Origin: an uncultured Bacteroidales bacterium
Lineage (GTDB): Bacteria > Bacteroidota > Bacteroidia > Bacteroidales > UBA932
Assembly (NCBI GenBank): GCA_944325445.1
Contig: CALVAG010000004.1
Coordinates: 1-64,000 of the forward strand
Direction: 5' to 3'
DNA: 64,000 nucleotides
In this document: one piece after another, positions 60,652-64,000 of the stretch
Numbering within the stretch: position 1 is the stretch's first letter
How the letters are laid out: each line of letters begins with the position of its first letter
Notes under the pieces: generated by a model
Database searches by the model: none
What the model saw: only the letters and a program-made list of their open reading frames with translations
What the model was told of the DNA's origin: nothing
Position numbers and translations under genes: made by a program

Positions 60652-63087
60652 TTATTCTCTTCCGCTTTCTGCAATCAGTTCCCTTATCCTGTTGCTGAAT
60701 GCCTTGTCTTCAATAAGGTCTTCAAGGCAGATATCTATCCTGAACCTCCATTGATTATGAGGGTCCGAAGGGTCGTTTATCCTTTCGCTTTCGAAATATC
60801 TGTTCCTGTGTTTGGGTTCTATGGAAAACCAGTCCTGCAGAGGGAGAACGGCAATCATGCTCTTTGCTGAAAGCACCTCTTTCACTGTTTTTAGACACTC
60901 CTCTGCCGGCGCATCCATCGGTTCCTCTTTACAGACCCTCTTCCCGAGCCACATACGTAATGTTTCGCTGTCGTGAGTGCTTGTCGTGCAGACACTCAGA
61001 TAGGGGTATTTGTCCGGTTCTCCCAAATCGGCCCCGGGCTGCTTGGGCATCATTAGAACTTCCAATGAGAGAATATGCAGATTCTGCATGCATTCGGTCA
61101 CAGGATTGGAGAGCATTCCCAAATCCTCGCCGCAGGCAAGCATATTGGTGGCAGCTATAAGCTGCTGCAGTTTTTTTACGGCATTGTTGTACCAGAATCC
61201 GTTATGGCGTTCAAAAAAGAAGTTGTCGTAAAGCCTGTCGAATTTCTCTCGCTCCGCAGCGCTCATGCTGCAATATGTTCTGCTCTTTTTGGCAAGGATT
61301 GCAGGGTGGTATCTCCTTTTGCCGTACGGGTCTTCGATGAAAAGAGCCTTGTCGAACTTTACCCCGGTCTCCTCTATCTCTTTGGCGGAGAGCGGCAGGG
61401 CGGGGCAGAAATGGCCGTATGCGCTTTCCCTTTTGCCTATGGGGATTTCCCATATTCTGAAAAAGCCGAGGATGTGGTCTATCCTATAGGCATCGAAGTA
61501 GTTCTGCATGTGTGCCAGTCTCTTTTTCCACCAGCTGTAGTTGTCGGCGGCCATCCTCTCCCAATTGTAGGTGGGGAATCCCCAGTTCTGCCCCTCATCT
61601 GAAAAGGCGTCCGGCGGTGCGCCTGCCTGCATCCCGAAGTTGAACAGCTGCGGGTTCTGCCAGCTGTCGGCGCCGTTGCGGCTTACTCCTATGGGAATGT
61701 CGCCTTTAAGCGCCACCCCTTTTCTGTGGGCGTATTCCTTGCACTCCGATAGCTGTTTGTGCAGATGATATTGCAGGTAGATATGATAGTTGAAATCGTC
61801 GTTGAGGCTGTGTCCGCTCTCTTTGAGCGTTTCCACTATCTTGCAGGAGAAGGCGGAGCACTCCAGTTTTACGCCGTCGAAATCTATCGTTTCCCATTTT
61901 CTGAAATCGGGCTCATTGAAATAATCTCTCAATGTGCAGAATGCGGCATACGGGTAGAGCCACTCTCCATTCTCCTTTGTAAAGGTGTAGAATCCCGGTT
62001 CGGCAAAGGTCTCCTCTTTCCGTTCCTTATAGAGCGCTTTGCAATATCCGGTTTTAAGGCTCCATACGTCGGGATAATTCAGGAAGTAATCGTTATTGAC
62101 CCTTTTCTGGTCGCGCCTGAACTCTTTGAGACTTTTGGGCTCCCGCAGTTCCCCGAGTTCATCGAGATTCATATATATGGGGTGAAGCGCAAAAACCGAG
62201 ATGCAGTTATACGGGTAGGAATCTGCCCAGCCGTTTGTGGATGTGGTGTCATTTACAGGGAGCAACTGTATTATCCTTTGTCCGCTTTTTGCCGCCCAAT
62301 CTATAAGCAGTTTCAGGTCTGCGAAGTCCCCGATACCGCAACTGCGTCTGGAACGGAGCGAAAAAAGCGGTATCGCGCAACCCGCTATTTTAGGCATCGA
62401 GGAGGTCTCGAATGAGATTATCCCCTGCTCTAAAATCAGGCTTTTGTGGCGTTCCCTGTTCGAAAAGGGAACTTTTCTGTTATCCCCGGCCTCCCATTCG
62501 TAATGTACCTCTTTTGCAGATCCGGCGGTTGCCAGTATGAATTTGAATTCCAGATTTTCTGCCTGCGAGCCATCTATGCTGTATTCCCATCTCTCACCTT
62601 CCACCCTTGTCATCTCTTTGGCCTTTGAGGGTTCCCATTCTCCCAATTCTGCAGATGCGCCGCAAATCAGCACTTTTTGTCTATCTCCCGTTTTAGGGGC
62701 GATAAGGCGTATGATAATCTCGTAATTGTTTTTATGTGTATATGTATATTGGGACGAACTGTTTTTATAGAGAACGTCGCTGAAGGGCGCAGTGAGAAAA
62801 GGGGCCAGACTTGAATTGGGGCACCAGCTGTCGAATGCCTCTATTGCAGAAGTGGAGCCGTTTATTGCAATGGCCCTCTTTTTCCCCGCTTCGTAGAATA
62901 TCTCTCCTTTACTGTTCTTTACGAAGTATCTGTATTCTACTGTCCTTTGTTCTCTTGCCGGATTTATCCTTATTTCGCCGCTCCAGATTCCGTTCCCGGC
63001 ATATTCGAGCCTGTAAGGTTTTTCTATTTCTGCATACAGCTCTTCACCCCATTCTGTAAAGAACTCTATATTTAATTTTAATTTCAT
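60652..63087 (-). CDS. malQ: 4-alpha-glucanotransferase (GH77) with N-terminal starch-binding modules
   Basis: This 811-residue cytoplasmic enzyme moves alpha-1,4-glucan segments between maltodextrins. Two CBM20-like modules come first (about 1-110 and 118-225; the second has CGASAELGEWEPSKAKEM), then a GH77 catalytic domain. The nucleophile is Asp537 in YRIDHILGFFR, the acid/base is Glu654 in CGEDLGM, and the third carboxylate is Asp706 in STHDSETLR. The double-CBM20 layout resembles plant DPE2, which acts on maltose and branched glucan, rather than the short bacterial MalQ. No signal peptide is seen. Its ATG overlaps the stop of the upstream membrane-protein gene (ATGA). Confidence 0.94.
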   Translation of the reverse strand: MKLKLNIEFFTEWGEELYAEIEKPYRLEYAGNGIWSGEIRINPAREQRTVEYRYFVKNSKGEIFYEAGKKRAIAINGSTSAIEAFDSWCPNSSLAPFLTAPFSDVLYKNSSSQYTYTHKNNYEIIIRLIAPKTGDRQKVLICGASAELGEWEPSKAKEMTRVEGERWEYSIDGSQAENLEFKFILATAGSAKEVHYEWEAGDNRKVPFSNRERHKSLILEQGIISFETSSMPKIAGCAIPLFSLRSRRSCGIGDFADLKLLIDWAAKSGQRIIQLLPVNDTTSTNGWADSYPYNCISVFALHPIYMNLDELGELREPKSLKEFRRDQKRVNNDYFLNYPDVWSLKTGYCKALYKERKEETFAEPGFYTFTKENGEWLYPYAAFCTLRDYFNEPDFRKWETIDFDGVKLECSAFSCKIVETLKESGHSLNDDFNYHIYLQYHLHKQLSECKEYAHRKGVALKGDIPIGVSRNGADSWQNPQLFNFGMQAGAPPDAFSDEGQNWGFPTYNWERMAADNYSWWKKRLAHMQNYFDAYRIDHILGFFRIWEIPIGKRESAYGHFCPALPLSAKEIEETGVKFDKALFIEDPYGKRRYHPAILAKKSRTYCSMSAAEREKFDRLYDNFFFERHNGFWYNNAVKKLQQLIAATNMLACGEDLGMLSNPVTECMQNLHILSLEVLMMPKQPGADLGEPDKYPYLSVCTTSTHDSETLRMWLGKRVCKEEPMDAPAEECLKTVKEVLSAKSMIAVLPLQDWFSIEPKHRNRYFESERINDPSDPHNQWRFRIDICLEDLIEDKAFSNRIRELIAESGRE

Positions 63088-64000
63088 CGGTTATTCGCAA
63101 TTTTAGTTGCAGCCCTTCTGCGGCTCCAGATTCCGATTACGGCTGCCGCGCCGCATATTATCATTACGAGGGCCTGGGATTCATGCGATATCGTAGCAAA
63201 TACGACTCCCATTGTCTGGGGAATTTCATATACCTTGAGCAATGCCAGGCTCACTATGAAGTGATAGGCACCGAGCCCGCCCTGCACAGGTACGACCCAT
63301 CCCAACCCTCCTACAATCATAAGAAAGAGCGCATCTGCACCGTTCAGATGCCCGACGGAGGGAAAGGCGCAAATGGTTGCATAGCTTGTACACCAATATG
63401 TGCCCCATAACAGCAGCGTATATAGCAGAAAGAGCCATTTCTCTTTCATTTTAATGATGGTTGCAATCCCCTCTGTGACTCTCTTGAGAATTTCAGCAAC
63501 CTTTTTTACAGCCTTTATCTGTATCAGTCTCCTCCTGTATATATAGCATGCGACAGCGGCCGTTATGAAAAGTATGAAGAGGATGCCTGCCGCAACGAGG
63601 ACCGGTGAGGTGAATTTTTGCCCGAACGGCATAAGGAGCTCCTGTTTTATGAAGCCACCGAATTCTCCCCATTTGAGCAACATGGTAAAAAGCATCCAAA
63701 AGAGCAGGCACAGCAAATCCACGCCTCTCTCTACTACCACTGTACCTATGGCCTGTTCGAATGTTATGCTCCCCTTTTTCGTGACTGCGGCGCAGCGCGC
63801 TATCTCTCCCGCGCGGGGTATAGCAAAGTTCGTGAGATAGGCTATTGCAACTCCGTTGTAAGTCTGTTTTAAAGAGATGGCATTGTCTAAGGGTTTCAGG
63901 AGCAGGCGCCATCTTAATGCTCTGATTATGAATCCTAATATACCAACTGCCATAGAGAGTGCAATCCAATGGAAATTGCAGCTTTTTATCCCCTCTATGA
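63084..64000 (-). CDS. Lysylphosphatidylglycerol synthase TM-like (UPF0104) membrane protein, 5' partial
   Basis: At least 305 residues are visible. The frame is open to the window's right edge, so the true start lies beyond it; the internal ATG at 63953 is not the start, because the sequence before it (HWIALSMAVG) is part of a membrane helix. Motifs include RALRWRLLL, TNFAIPRAGEIARCAAV, VVVERGVDLLCL and a late GGLGWVVPVQGGLGAYHFIVSLAL, which match the UPF0104/YbhN family (PF03706). There is no C-terminal lysyltransferase domain, so it is not MprF. The role is uncertain; relatives are flippase-like lipid transporters. The stop overlaps the malQ ATG by four bases. Confidence 0.88.
   Translation of the reverse strand, partial: IEGIKSCNFHWIALSMAVGILGFIIRALRWRLLLKPLDNAISLKQTYNGVAIAYLTNFAIPRAGEIARCAAVTKKGSITFEQAIGTVVVERGVDLLCLLFWMLFTMLLKWGEFGGFIKQELLMPFGQKFTSPVLVAAGILFILFITAAVACYIYRRRLIQIKAVKKVAEILKRVTEGIATIIKMKEKWLFLLYTLLLWGTYWCTSYATICAFPSVGHLNGADALFLMIVGGLGWVVPVQGGLGAYHFIVSLALLKVYEIPQTMGVVFATISHESQALVMIICGAAAVIGIWSRRRAATKIANNR

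Noticed and set aside
63084..63953. Treating the ATG at 63953 as the true start of the UPF0104-type protein
   Set aside because: The frame stays open to the window edge and the residues before this ATG continue a hydrophobic helix, so the gene is simply cut by the window.
1..64000. CRISPR arrays, insertion sequences, integrases or attachment sites
   Set aside because: I looked for spaced direct repeats, transposase-like frames, and tRNA-linked integrase or terminal repeats and found none. The region around tRNA-Leu shows no duplicated tRNA 3' end.

Overview
The window reads as chromosomal DNA of a Bacteroidota bacterium, most likely order Bacteroidales. The evidence is three SusC/SusD outer-membrane pairs, a sixth and seventh outer-membrane barrel of Bacteroidota-only types, lipoproteins with Bacteroidota-style signal peptides, and promoters of the phylum's TTTG / TAnnTTTG type (perfect with a 19-base spacer in front of tRNA-Leu). 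I cannot name a genus.

Layout. 1-5.3 kb: a SusC (5' end cut by the window edge), its SusD and a Calx-beta-like lipoprotein, closed by a terminator. 5.3-7.7 kb: an EamA permease and a CNNM/CBS membrane protein, divergent. 7.8-13.3 kb: a tripartite RND efflux operon (adaptor, pump, outer-membrane channel). 13.3-17.8 kb: tRNA-Leu(TAA) followed within 15 bases by dsbD, then purN (reverse) and acpP-fabF. 17.8-25.1 kb: a tight reverse-strand operon purH-mreB-mreC-mreD-mrdA-rodA, which puts the last steps of purine synthesis in front of the elongasome. 25.1-33.1 kb: ispD, an Lrp/AsnC regulator, topA, and a PBP1A-ddl-prmC operon.

33.1-34.7 kb holds a stand-alone TrpB2-type tryptophan synthase beta gene behind what looks like a complete ribosome-mediated tryptophan attenuator: promoter, a 16-codon leader peptide with three consecutive Trp codons, a pause hairpin, an antiterminator and an intrinsic terminator that are mutually exclusive. 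34.7-48.1 kb holds the most unusual cluster: a lipoprotein peptide-deformylase homologue, divergent from an operon of three paralogous exported clan-CD (C25/gingipain-like) cysteine peptidases with HEAT-like C-terminal halves, wrapped around a TonB-dependent receptor, a DUF4876-like lipoprotein and a DUF6850-like barrel. Two abutting palindromes sit between the two divergent promoters, and an internal terminator separates the first four genes from the last two.

48.2-50.8 kb: an outer-membrane barrel gene preceded by a small exported Cys-rich peptide gene that is interrupted by one TAG codon. 50.9-60.6 kb: two related SusC-SusD pairs transcribed divergently from a 346-base region with several hairpins. 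60.6-64 kb: a CBM20-containing GH77 4-alpha-glucanotransferase translationally coupled to a UPF0104-type membrane protein that runs off the window edge. No CRISPR array, insertion sequence, integrase or rRNA was seen.
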